Shown here one piece after another: positions 24,958-31,449 of a stretch of DNA of 64,000 nt. The notes below the pieces were generated by a model that was given only the letters and a program-made list of their open reading frames with translations, ran no database searches and was not told where the DNA came from. Every line of letters starts with the position of its first letter. The first letter of the stretch is position 1. Source of the stretch: Geodermatophilus telluris (GTDB taxonomy: Bacteria > Actinomycetota > Actinomycetes > Mycobacteriales > Geodermatophilaceae). The translations under genes were made by a program, and so were the position numbers. Where the stretch lies: positions 236,297-300,296 of the forward strand of contig NZ_FMZF01000003.1 in NCBI RefSeq assembly GCF_900102745.1, in the 5' to 3' direction.

Positions 24958-25850
24958 CGGACCCGCGGGTCGCCGTCGTCGTCATCACCCACCAGCGCCG
25001 CGACGAGGTGCTGCTGGCGCTGTCCCGGCTGGTCGCCCTGCCCGAGCGGCCGCACGTCGTGGTCGTCGACAACGGCTCGACCGACGGGACGGCCGAGGCG
25101 GTCCGGGAGGGCTTCCCCGGCGTGGAGCTGGTGGCCAGCCCGGAGAACCTCGGGGCGGTCGGCCGCAACGTCGGCGTCGCCCGGGTGACGGCGCCCTACG
25201 TGGCCTTCTGCGACGACGACACCTGGTGGGACCCCGGCTCGTTGCGGCACGCCGCCGACGTGCTCGACGCCCACCCGCGGCTGGCCGTGGTGACCGCGCG
25301 GATCGTCGTGGAGCCCGGGGCGCGCGAGGACCCGATCGTGGCCGAGCTGCGCGACTCCCCCGTCCGCGGCGCCCCCTGGCTGCCCGGGCCGGCGCTGGGG
25401 TCGTTCCTCGCCGGCGCCTCGGTCCTGCGGCGGGCGGCGTTCACCGAGGTCGGCGGCTTCTGCGAGCGGCTGTGGCTCGGCGGCGAGGAGGAGCTCATGG
25501 CCGGCGACCTCGCCGCCGCGGGCTGGGAGCTGTGCTACCTGCCGTCGCTGACGGTGCACCACCAGGCGTCGCGGGCGCGCGACGCGCACCGCCGGCGCCG
25601 CGACGGCATCCGCAACACCCTCTGGACGACGTGGTTGCGCCGCCCGCTGCGGCCGGCCCTGCGCCGCACGGTGCACCTGCTGCAGACCCTGCCCCGCGAC
25701 CGGGTGACCGCGCAGGGGCTGTGGGCGGCGGTGCGCGGGGCGCCCTGGGTGCTGCGCGAGCGGCGGGTGCTGCCCCCGCACGCCGAGGCCCGCTTCGCCG
25801 CGCTCGACGCCGTCCAGAGGCGCTCCACCGCCCGCCGCTACGTCAGCTGA
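24954..25850 (+). CDS. Family 2 glycosyltransferase
   Basis: The 298-residue protein is the last of the five-gene cluster. It repeats the pattern of its neighbour: 'VAVVVITHQRRDEVLLAL', 'VVVDNGSTDGTAEAV', 'YVAFCDDDTWWDPGSLRHAA' and 'WLGGEEELMAGDLAAAGWEL'. The C-terminus is Arg-rich and probably amphipathic, which could tether it to the membrane. Start ATG at 24954, overlapping the previous stop (ATGA). It is followed by a 151-bp gap with a long imperfect palindrome. Confidence 0.88.
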   Translation: MTDPRVAVVVITHQRRDEVLLALSRLVALPERPHVVVVDNGSTDGTAEAVREGFPGVELVASPENLGAVGRNVGVARVTAPYVAFCDDDTWWDPGSLRHAADVLDAHPRLAVVTARIVVEPGAREDPIVAELRDSPVRGAPWLPGPALGSFLAGASVLRRAAFTEVGGFCERLWLGGEEELMAGDLAAAGWELCYLPSLTVHHQASRARDAHRRRRDGIRNTLWTTWLRRPLRPALRRTVHLLQTLPRDRVTAQGLWAAVRGAPWVLRERRVLPPHAEARFAALDAVQRRSTARRYVS

Positions 25851-25870
25851 GGGTGCCCGCGGGCCGCCCG

Positions 25871-25922
25871 GTGTCGAGCTGGTGCGGTCTCGGGCGCGGT
25901 CGAGACAGCACCGCGTCGACAC
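25871..25922. repeat. 52-bp imperfect palindrome
   Basis: GTGTCG-N4-GGTGC-N-GTCTCG on the left pairs with CGAGAC-N-GCACC-N4-CGACAC on the right, around an 8-base loop. It lies between the converging GT2 and DksA-like genes, so it may end both transcripts. The paired-block structure differs from the AAGGACC family and is probably a separate repeat type. Confidence 0.6.
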
Positions 25923-26001
25923 GCGGCGAGGTGCGGCTGGTCGCGGTCACCCGGCCCGCATGACGACGACGGGACGCACCTCGGCGCCGCGCCCCGACGG
26001 G

Positions 26002-26328
26002 TCAGGTCGCGCAGGTGATGCAGGTGCGGGCGGTGGGCCGGGCGGCGAGGCGCTCGGGGGCGATCGCGCCGCCGCAGGACTCGCAGCGCCCGTAGGTGCC
26101 GCCCTCGACGGCCTGCACCGCCGCCTCGGCGTCGGCCAGGCGCCGACGGGCGGCGGCCAGCAGCGCGGCCACCTGCTGGCGCTCGAAGGCGATCGTGGCG
26201 CCCTCGGGGTCGTGCTCGTCGTCGGCGTTGGACGCCTGCGAGGCGGCCACGATCTCGTCGAACTGGCGGGTCAGCGCCGCGATCTGCGCCAGGGCGGCGG
26301 CCCGCTCCGCGCCGAGCGGGTCGCTCAC
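26002..26328 (-). CDS. DksA/TraR-type zinc-finger protein
   Basis: The 108-residue protein has an N-terminal helical hairpin ('AALAQIAALTRQFDEIVAAS', 'RRRLADAEAAVQAVEGG') and a C-terminal four-Cys zinc finger in 'GRCESCGGAIAPERLAARP' plus 'CITC'. This is the DksA/TraR C4 fold, which can reach into the RNA polymerase secondary channel; many short actinobacterial members lack proven function. GTG at 26328 overlaps the methyltransferase stop (GTGA), so the two are translationally coupled in a minus-strand run that starts at 28798. Confidence 0.85.
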   Translation of the reverse strand: MSDPLGAERAAALAQIAALTRQFDEIVAASQASNADDEHDPEGATIAFERQQVAALLAAARRRLADAEAAVQAVEGGTYGRCESCGGAIAPERLAARPTARTCITCAT

Positions 26329-27011
26329 CGCAGGCGCCGCAGCAGCCGCAGCGACCCGGTGCCGGGCAGCTCGGTGAACGCGCCGGAGGCCAGCACCCGC
26401 CGGTACACGCCGAAGGGAGCCTGGCCGCCGTCGGCGGGGTCGGGGAAGACGTCGTGGATGGCCAGCGTCCCGCCGACCGCGAGCTTGGCCACCCACGCGT
26501 CCTGGTCGCGGCGGGCGGACTCCTCGGTGTGCGAGCCGTCGAGGAACAGCAGCGCCAGCGGTGTCGACCACAGCGGCGCGAGGGTCTCCGAGCGGGCGAC
26601 GACGGCGACGACGACGTCCTCGGCCCCGGCGTCGGCGATCGTGCGGCGGAACCGCGGCAGGGTGTCCACCAGCCCCACCGCGGGGTCGACCAGCGACGGG
26701 TCGTGGTACTCCCAGCCGGGCTGGTGCTCCTCGGACCCGCGGTGGTGGTCGACGGTGACCACCTGACGGCCGGTCTCGCGGGCCGCGGCGGCGAGGTAGA
26801 GCGCCGACTTGCCCATCCAGGACCCGATCTCCAGCAGCGGCCCGGGCACCGCGACCGACCGCGCGGCCGCGTAGAGGGCGTGGCCCTCGTCGGCGGGCAT
26901 GAAGCCGGGGGCCGCCTCGGCGGCGGACAAGAGTCGAAGGACCCCGTCCCCCTCCCGCCTCGCAGGCTCGGCGCGAGCCTCTGGACGGGGCCGGGAAGGA
27001 CTCCTGTTCAC
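26325..27011 (-). CDS. Class I SAM-dependent methyltransferase with repeat-derived N-terminus
   Basis: The 228-residue product has SAM-binding 'PLLEIGSWMGKSALYLAAAA', 'VVTVDHHRGSEEHQPGWEY' and 'LLFLDGSHTEESARRDQDAW', as in the methyltransf_24/cephalosporin-hydroxylase-like group. The GTG at 27011 overlaps the YibE/F stop by 4 bp, the usual coupling in this operon. Between this GTG and the conserved part lies repeat copy 4, read in frame as about 25 Arg/Pro/Ala-rich residues. Alternative starts after the repeat are TTG 26930 and ATG 26900, neither with a good ribosome site. Substrate unknown. Confidence 0.72.
   Translation of the reverse strand: MNRSPSRPRPEARAEPARREGDGVLRLLSAAEAAPGFMPADEGHALYAAARSVAVPGPLLEIGSWMGKSALYLAAAARETGRQVVTVDHHRGSEEHQPGWEYHDPSLVDPAVGLVDTLPRFRRTIADAGAEDVVVAVVARSETLAPLWSTPLALLFLDGSHTEESARRDQDAWVAKLAVGGTLAIHDVFPDPADGGQAPFGVYRRVLASGAFTELPGTGSLRLLRRLR
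26937..26992 (+). repeat. Hairpin repeat element, copy 4 (inside methyltransferase 5' end)
   Basis: On the plus strand, AAGGACC at 26937-26943 is followed by the outer stem CCCCGTCC (26942-26949) paired with GGACGGGG (26983-26990). The central CCTCGCAGGCTCGG is shared with copies 2 and 3. The element starts 15 bases past the yibE/F stop in the opposite orientation, and stays open in the methyltransferase frame. Confidence 0.7.
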
Positions 27012-28291
27012 CGGGCGAACCTCGCACGCAGCGCCGAGATGCGCCGCTCGGGGGCCGCGCCGGCCGCGGTGCCGGCCGCGGTGGCGAAGAACGCCCCGAC
27101 CGCCGTCGTCACCGGGACCGCCAGCACCAGGGCGATCGCGCCGGCCAGCGTCCGGACCACCTCCTCGGCCACCACCGCGCTGGTGAGCGTGACCCCGGCC
27201 GGCCGGGAGTACAGCTCGAAGATCAGCAGCAGCGGCAGCGCCGCCCCGGCGTAGGCGAACACGATCGTGTAGACGGTCGAGGCGATGTGGTCGCGCCCCA
27301 CGGCCATGCCGCGGCGGTAGAGCTCCGCCCAGCCCATGGCGGGGTCCACCTCGTGCAGCTGCCACATCGCCGAGGCCTGGGTGATCGTGACGTCGTTGAG
27401 CACGCCGAGCCCGGCGACCACACAGCCGGCGATGACCAGGCCGGAGAAGTCCAGCGTGGGGTCGTAGGTCGCCAGCGTGGTGGTCTCGTCGCTGGTCAGC
27501 CCGGTCAGCCGGGCCACCCCCACCGAGACCGACCCGAGCACGGTCACCAGCGCCAGGCCGAACAGCGTGCCGATCAGCGCCGTCGTCGTCCGGGCCGACA
27601 GGCCGTGCGCCAGGTACAGGACGACGAACATGATCGCCGCCGACCCGACCAGGCTGACCAGCGTCGGGGAGGCCCCGGTGAGCAGCGCGGGCATGACGAA
27701 CTGCAGGAGCACGACGAAGGCGAAGGCCAGCCCGACGAGGGCCGCCAGCCCACGCAGCCGGGCGACCGCCACGGTGACCAGCGCGAAGGCGACGGCGAGC
27801 ACGACCAGCGGCGTGGTGCGCGCGAAGTCGTAGAACTGGTAGCTCACGCCGCCGTCGGCACCGGCGTCGCGGGTGAGCACGACGGTGTCGCCCTCGGCCA
27901 CCCCGTTGGCGACGACGTCGGCCTGCAGGTCGACCTGCTGGTAGTCGCCAGCCCCCTCGCCCTCGAGCACCTCGACGACGGCGGTGGCGCAGGTGGCCTG
28001 CCCGCCGCCGGAGTCGCCGCACGGGAGGGTCTGCAGCGAGACCACCCGCGCGTCGGGGTAGGTCTGGCCCGGGGGCAGGTAGGTCTCGGCGACCTGCTGC
28101 GCCTGCGTGGGCTCGTCGCCGGGCCAGAGCGCGACCAGGCCAATGACGGTGGCCAGCCCGGCCGGCACCAGCACCACCAGCATCAGCCAGACCGCGCGGC
28201 GGCGGCGGGCCAGCACCTCCGGGCTCGGGGGCGGGGCGTCCGGGTCGGGCCCGTGGGCGTGGGCGTGACCGTGCGAGGAGGAGGCGGGCAC
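27008..28291 (-). CDS. YibE/F-family membrane protein
   Basis: The 427-residue protein starts with a His-rich cytoplasmic tail ('SSSHGHAHAHGPDPDAPP'), then one membrane helix and an outside domain with 'PPGQTYPDARVVSL' and a Cys pair. Seven or so membrane helices follow in the YibE/F domain ('GLVIAGCVVAGLGVLNDVTI', 'QASAMWQLHEVDPAMGWAEL'). The family is widespread but its role is not established; transport has been suggested. The His-rich start hints at metal binding, which is inference. It lies between the STAS gene and the methyltransferase in a minus-strand operon. Confidence 0.88.
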   Translation of the reverse strand: MPASSSHGHAHAHGPDPDAPPPSPEVLARRRRAVWLMLVVLVPAGLATVIGLVALWPGDEPTQAQQVAETYLPPGQTYPDARVVSLQTLPCGDSGGGQATCATAVVEVLEGEGAGDYQQVDLQADVVANGVAEGDTVVLTRDAGADGGVSYQFYDFARTTPLVVLAVAFALVTVAVARLRGLAALVGLAFAFVVLLQFVMPALLTGASPTLVSLVGSAAIMFVVLYLAHGLSARTTTALIGTLFGLALVTVLGSVSVGVARLTGLTSDETTTLATYDPTLDFSGLVIAGCVVAGLGVLNDVTITQASAMWQLHEVDPAMGWAELYRRGMAVGRDHIASTVYTIVFAYAGAALPLLLIFELYSRPAGVTLTSAVVAEEVVRTLAGAIALVLAVPVTTAVGAFFATAAGTAAGAAPERRISALRARFAR

Positions 28292-28336
28292 CCGGCCAGG
28301 CTAGGAGCAGGCGGGGGCGTGCCCCGCCCGACACCC

Positions 28337-28798
28337 TCAGGCGCTGCGGCCGCCCGGGCCGTCGGGCCGCGGCTGGGCGCCCGACGGCGGGGAGCCGCCG
28401 GCGCCGGCCGGCCCGTCGCTGTCGTCGACCACCTCGAAGCGCCGCCACAGGCCGGTCAGCTGCAGCGGCCGGGCGACGGTCGGCGGGGGCTCGACCAGCG
28501 CCACGGTGACGGCGCGCGGCTGGGTCATCCGCTGCAGCTGCACCAGCACGGCCATCCCGGCGGAGTTCATGAAGGTGACCCCGGACAGCTGCAGTTCCAG
28601 CCGGTGCAGGGTGGGCGTGGACAGCAGCTGGTCGGTGACCGCGCGGACCAGGGGGCGGCGGGCGGCCTCGGTGAGCTCGCCGACGACGGTGACGCACGAG
28701 ACGTCGCCGTCGAGCGTGGCGGTCACCTGGGGCTCGGCACCGTGCTGTGCGTCCTGGGGGGCGGCGGCCGGGTCGCCGGCGGGGGCGTGCTCGTCCAT
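28337..28798 (-). CDS. STAS-domain anti-anti-sigma factor
   Basis: The 153-residue protein has a STAS domain at about 30-120: 'VSCVTVVGELTEAARRPLVR', 'LELQLSGVTFMNSAGMAVLV' and 'VALVEPPP'. The Ser in 'FMNSAGM' matches the phosphorylation site through which RsbV-like proteins are switched off by an RsbW-type kinase. A Pro/Gly-rich tail follows. It is divergent from hsp20 (164 bp), and a SpoIIE phosphatase is encoded in this window at 56188, so a partner-switching stress circuit is plausible. The ATG at 28798 was preferred over 28831. Confidence 0.82.
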   Translation of the reverse strand: MDEHAPAGDPAAAPQDAQHGAEPQVTATLDGDVSCVTVVGELTEAARRPLVRAVTDQLLSTPTLHRLELQLSGVTFMNSAGMAVLVQLQRMTQPRAVTVALVEPPPTVARPLQLTGLWRRFEVVDDSDGPAGAGGSPPSGAQPRPDGPGGRSA

Positions 28799-28862
28799 GC
28801 CGGGGAACTGCCCCGCCCCCGCCGATCCCATGCGCCCGTCGGAACGAACTCGTGCGATGGAT

Positions 28863-28892
28863 GTTTACACCCGTGCTCGGACGAGGTAATCT
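28863..28892 (+). promoter_or_regulatory. hsp20 promoter, SigA- or SigF/SigB-like
   Basis: TTTACA (28864-28869) is followed after 17 bp by TAATCT (28887-28892), a good SigA-type match. The same stretch reads GTTT (28863-28866)-N17-AGGTAA (28884-28889), close to the SigF/stress consensus GTTT-N15-17-GGGTAT. The short inverted repeat GAGGT-N4-ACCTC at 28906-28919 lies just past the expected transcript start. Confidence 0.5.
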
Positions 28893-28962
28893 GCAGTCGC
28901 CACTAGAGGTTCCGACCTCGGGCAGCGAACACACCCACCGGATCTCCCAGGAGGTTCACGAC

Positions 28963-29454
28963 ATGGTGCTCACCGCCTACGACCCGTTCGCCACCACGTC
29001 CGCCGCCCTCCGCGCGCTGGACCAGCTCGCCGGCCGCACCGGCACCGCCCGCGCCCTGTCGGGCATGCCGATGGACGCCTACCGCGTCGGCGACAAGTTC
29101 GTCGCTCACTTCGACCTGCCGGGCGTCGACCCGGGCTCGATCGACCTGTCGGTCGAGGGCACGACGCTCACCGTCAGCGCCGAGCGCTCGGTACCCCAGC
29201 TGGAGAACGCGGAGTGGGCCGTCGCCGAGCGCCCCTACGGGGCCTACACCCGGCAGCTGGTCCTGGGCCGCAGCCTCGACACCGACCGGCTCGAGGCGAG
29301 CTACCACGACGGCGTGCTCACCGTGAGCATCCCGGTGGCGGAGAAGGCGCGCGCCCGCAAGATCACCGTCACCCGTGCCGACGTGCCGTCCCAGGTGGAG
29401 GGCCGGACCATCGAGCACGAGTCCGCCGAGGGCCAGAAGGCCGTCGAGCGGTGA
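28963..29454 (+). CDS. Small heat-shock protein Hsp20
   Basis: The 163-residue protein has the alpha-crystallin domain at about 35-130: 'DAYRVGDKFVAHFDLPGVDP', 'LSVEGTTLTVSAERS', 'YTRQLVLGRSLDTDRLEASY' and 'HDGVLTVSIPVAEKARARKI'. Small heat-shock proteins hold unfolding proteins in ATP-independent oligomers. AGGAGG at 28949-28954 precedes the ATG. A strong terminator and a MerR-type gene follow; that regulator is the likely controller. Confidence 0.93.
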   Translation: MVLTAYDPFATTSAALRALDQLAGRTGTARALSGMPMDAYRVGDKFVAHFDLPGVDPGSIDLSVEGTTLTVSAERSVPQLENAEWAVAERPYGAYTRQLVLGRSLDTDRLEASYHDGVLTVSIPVAEKARARKITVTRADVPSQVEGRTIEHESAEGQKAVER

Positions 29455-29490
29455 CCGGCGGGCCGACCCACTGAGCGGCGACCCGCACCC

Positions 29491-29520
29491 GGGGGCCGGG
29501 CCAGTCGTGGCCCGGCCCCC
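29491..29520. terminator. 13-bp hairpin terminator after hsp20
   Basis: GGGGGCCGGGCCA (29491-29503) is perfectly complementary to 29508-29520, with loop GTCG. No U tract. It separates hsp20 from the merR gene. Confidence 0.75.
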
Positions 29521-29530
29521 GTGCCGTTCC

Positions 29531-29546
29531 CGGGCACCCGTGCCCG
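29531..29546. promoter_or_regulatory. Palindrome upstream of merR
   Basis: CGGGCAC-CC-GTGCCCG is a perfect 7-bp inverted repeat 27 bases before the merR start. It could be an autoregulatory operator, or a small second terminator hairpin after hsp20. Confidence 0.35.
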
Positions 29547-29572
29547 TGCACCTGCCGACCGAGGAGGGGACC

Positions 29573-29968
29573 GTGGCCCCGGACAGCGCCCGCGCCCGGC
29601 CGGACGACGAGCCGGCCGACCCCGTCGGCGACGCCGTCCGCCGGCTCGACGACCCCGACTTCCCCGCGCTCACCATGAGCCAGGCCGCGGCGCTGCTCGG
29701 CGTCCAGGCGGCCTTCCTGCGCAGCCTCGACGGCTCCGGGGTCCTGCAGCCGCACCGCTCCCCCGGCGGCCACCGCCGCTACTCCCGCCACCAGCTCCTC
29801 CTCGCCGCCCGACTGCGCGGCCTGCTCGACGACGGCCACACGCTGGCCTCGGCCGAGGTGATCCTGGGCCTGCAGGACGAGCTCGCCGAGTCGCGCGCCA
29901 CGACGCAGCGGCTGCGCGCCACGGTCGACCGGCTACGCGCCGACCAGGAGGACCCGGCCTCCGGGTGA
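29573..29968 (+). CDS. MerR-family regulator (HspR-like position)
   Basis: The 131-residue protein has a MerR winged helix: 'TMSQAAALLGVQAAFLRSLD' followed by 'LQPHRSPGGHRRYSRHQLLL', with the family's conserved G-H-R-R-Y. A C-terminal coiled coil follows ('LQDELAESRATTQRLRATV'). There is no Cys cluster for metal sensing. Its place right after hsp20 suggests an HspR-like heat-shock repressor; it is not HspR proper as far as I can tell. The start GTG at 29573 has GAGGAGGGG just upstream. Its stop is immediately followed by the csoR operator. Confidence 0.75.
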   Translation: MAPDSARARPDDEPADPVGDAVRRLDDPDFPALTMSQAAALLGVQAAFLRSLDGSGVLQPHRSPGGHRRYSRHQLLLAARLRGLLDDGHTLASAEVILGLQDELAESRATTQRLRATVDRLRADQEDPASG

Positions 29969-29994
29969 ACCCCTGGGGGGTAGGGGTGTACAGT
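29969..29994 (+). promoter_or_regulatory. CsoR operator and leaderless csoR promoter
   Basis: ACCCCT-GGGGGGT-AGGGGT (29969-29987) is an inverted repeat with a G-rich centre, the shape of CsoR operators. It abuts the -10 TACAGT (29989-29994), which ends 7 bases before the csoR GTG, so the mRNA should be leaderless. CsoR bound here would block polymerase until copper releases it. Confidence 0.6.
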
Positions 29995-30001
29995 CGGGGG
30001 C

Positions 30002-30310
30002 GTGAGCGATCCGGAGGCCCCCGGCCACGTCCACGGGTACATCCACCGCAAGGACGACCACCTCAAGCGCCTGCGCCGCATCGAGGGCCAGGCCCGCGGC
30101 CTGCAGCGCATGGTCGAGGACGAGAAGTACTGCATCGACGTCCTCACCCAGGTCTCGGCGATGACCTCGGCCCTGCAGTCCTTCGCGCTCGGCCTGCTCG
30201 AGGAGCACCTGTCGCACTGCGTCGCCGAGGCGGTCGCCAGCGGTGGCCCGGAGGCCGACGCCAAGGTGCGCGAGGCCTCCGCCGCGATCGCCCGGCTCGT
30301 CCGCTCCTGA
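30002..30310 (+). CDS. csoR: Copper-sensing repressor CsoR
   Basis: The 102-residue all-helical protein has the CsoR family core 'DHLKRLRRIEGQARGLQRMV' and the Cu(I) ligand set Cys-His-Cys: Cys in 'DEKYCIDVLTQV', then His and Cys in 'EEHLSHCVAEAV'. Binding Cu(I) makes CsoR release DNA and switches on copper export. It leads the csoR-copZ-secreted-copA operon. No ribosome site; probable leaderless start at GTG 30002. Confidence 0.93.
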   Translation: MSDPEAPGHVHGYIHRKDDHLKRLRRIEGQARGLQRMVEDEKYCIDVLTQVSAMTSALQSFALGLLEEHLSHCVAEAVASGGPEADAKVREASAAIARLVRS

Positions 30311-30338
30311 CCCGCCCCACCCCCCTGGAGGGACCCCC

Positions 30339-30548
30339 GTGAGCACCGCCAGCTACACCGTCGTCGGCATGACCTGCGGCCACTGCGTCTCCGCGGTGAC
30401 CGAGGAGGTCGGCGGCCTGCCCGGCGTCACCGACGTCGCCGTCGACCTCGCCAGCGGTGGCCTGACCGTCACCAGCGACACCCCCCTCGACGACGACGCC
30501 GTCCGCGCCGCCGTCGAGGAGGCCGGCTACGAGGTCGCCGGCCGCTAG
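30339..30548 (+). CDS. copZ: Copper chaperone CopZ (HMA domain)
   Basis: The 69-residue protein is a single heavy-metal-associated domain: 'YTVVGMTCGHCVSAVTEEVG' with the Cu(I)-binding Cys-x2-Cys, and 'AVRAAVEEAGYEVAG' at the end. It would carry Cu(I) in the cytosol and hand it to CopA or CsoR. The chosen GTG at 30339 lies after GGAGGGA. It is 28 bp downstream of csoR. Confidence 0.92.
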   Translation: MSTASYTVVGMTCGHCVSAVTEEVGGLPGVTDVAVDLASGGLTVTSDTPLDDDAVRAAVEEAGYEVAGR

Positions 30549-30573
30549 GCCGGCACCGCGAGGAGGAGGACCG

Positions 30574-31449
30574 GTGCACACCGCCGCCCGGCTCGGCGCC
30601 ACCGCCGTGGGCCTGGCCGCCGTGCTCGGCGCCGGCTGGGGCGTCGGCGCGCTCGTCGGGCCGGTCGGCGCCCCGGCGTCCGCCGCCGAGCAGCACGCCG
30701 GCGGGGACGACCACACGGGCGGCGGCGACCACGCAGCCGCCGCACCGGCCGACACCGGCCTGCCCGCGGGCCTGGCCGTCTCGGCCGAGGGGCACACCCT
30801 CGACCTGGCCGCCGACGCGCTGCCCGCCGGCGACGCCGTCCCGCTGTCGTTCCGGCTGCTCGGCCCCGACGGCGCCCCGGTCACCGCCTTCGAGACGGTG
30901 CACGAGCAGGACCTGCACCTCGTCGTCGTCCGCCGCGACCTCAGCGGCTACCAGCACCTGCACCCCGAGCTCGCCCCTGACGGCACCTGGACGACGGCGG
31001 TGGCGCTGCAGCCGGGCAGCTGGCGGGTGCTGGCCGACGCCACCCCCACCGACCTCGGGCACGGCCTGGTCCTCGGCGCCGACCTCGCCGTCGGCGGGAC
31101 GAGCGAGCCGGTGCCGCTGCCCGCGCCGTCGCCCACCGCCGTGGTGGACGGCTACACCGTCACCGTCGAGGGCGACCTGGTCGCCGGTCGGGAGTCCGAG
31201 GTGGTGGTGCGCGTCGCGCTCGGCGGCGTCCCGGTGACCGATCTCCAGCCGTACCTGGGTGCGCGCGGCCACCTGGTGGCCCTGCGTGCCGGCGACCTCG
31301 GCTACCTGCACGTGCACCCGACCGGCGCGTCCGGCGGCGAGGTGCGCTTCGCCGTGCGGGTGCCCGCCGCCGGGGCGCACCGGCTGTTCTTCGACTTCCG
31401 GCACGGCGACGTCGTCCGGACCGCGGCGGTCACGGTGGAGGCACGGTGA
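30574..31449 (+). CDS. Secreted, His-rich copper-operon protein of unknown function
   Basis: The 291-residue protein has a signal peptide (about 1-37) ending near 'APASAAEQH'. A His/Asp-rich segment follows ('[18 protein letters not shown]'), then two beta-sandwich-like regions. His clusters '[12 protein letters not shown]', '[12 protein letters not shown]' and '[10 protein letters not shown]' could bind copper. Homologues in actinobacterial copper operons are annotated only as hypothetical or heavy-metal-binding. It is placed between copZ and copA, and its stop overlaps the copA start (GTGA). A periplasmic-side copper scavenger is my inference. Confidence 0.75.
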   Translation: MHTAARLGATAVGLAAVLGAGWGVGALVGPVGAPASAAEQHAGGDDHTGGGDHAAAAPADTGLPAGLAVSAEGHTLDLAADALPAGDAVPLSFRLLGPDGAPVTAFETVHEQDLHLVVVRRDLSGYQHLHPELAPDGTWTTAVALQPGSWRVLADATPTDLGHGLVLGADLAVGGTSEPVPLPAPSPTAVVDGYTVTVEGDLVAGRESEVVVRVALGGVPVTDLQPYLGARGHLVALRAGDLGYLHVHPTGASGGEVRFAVRVPAAGAHRLFFDFRHGDVVRTAAVTVEAR

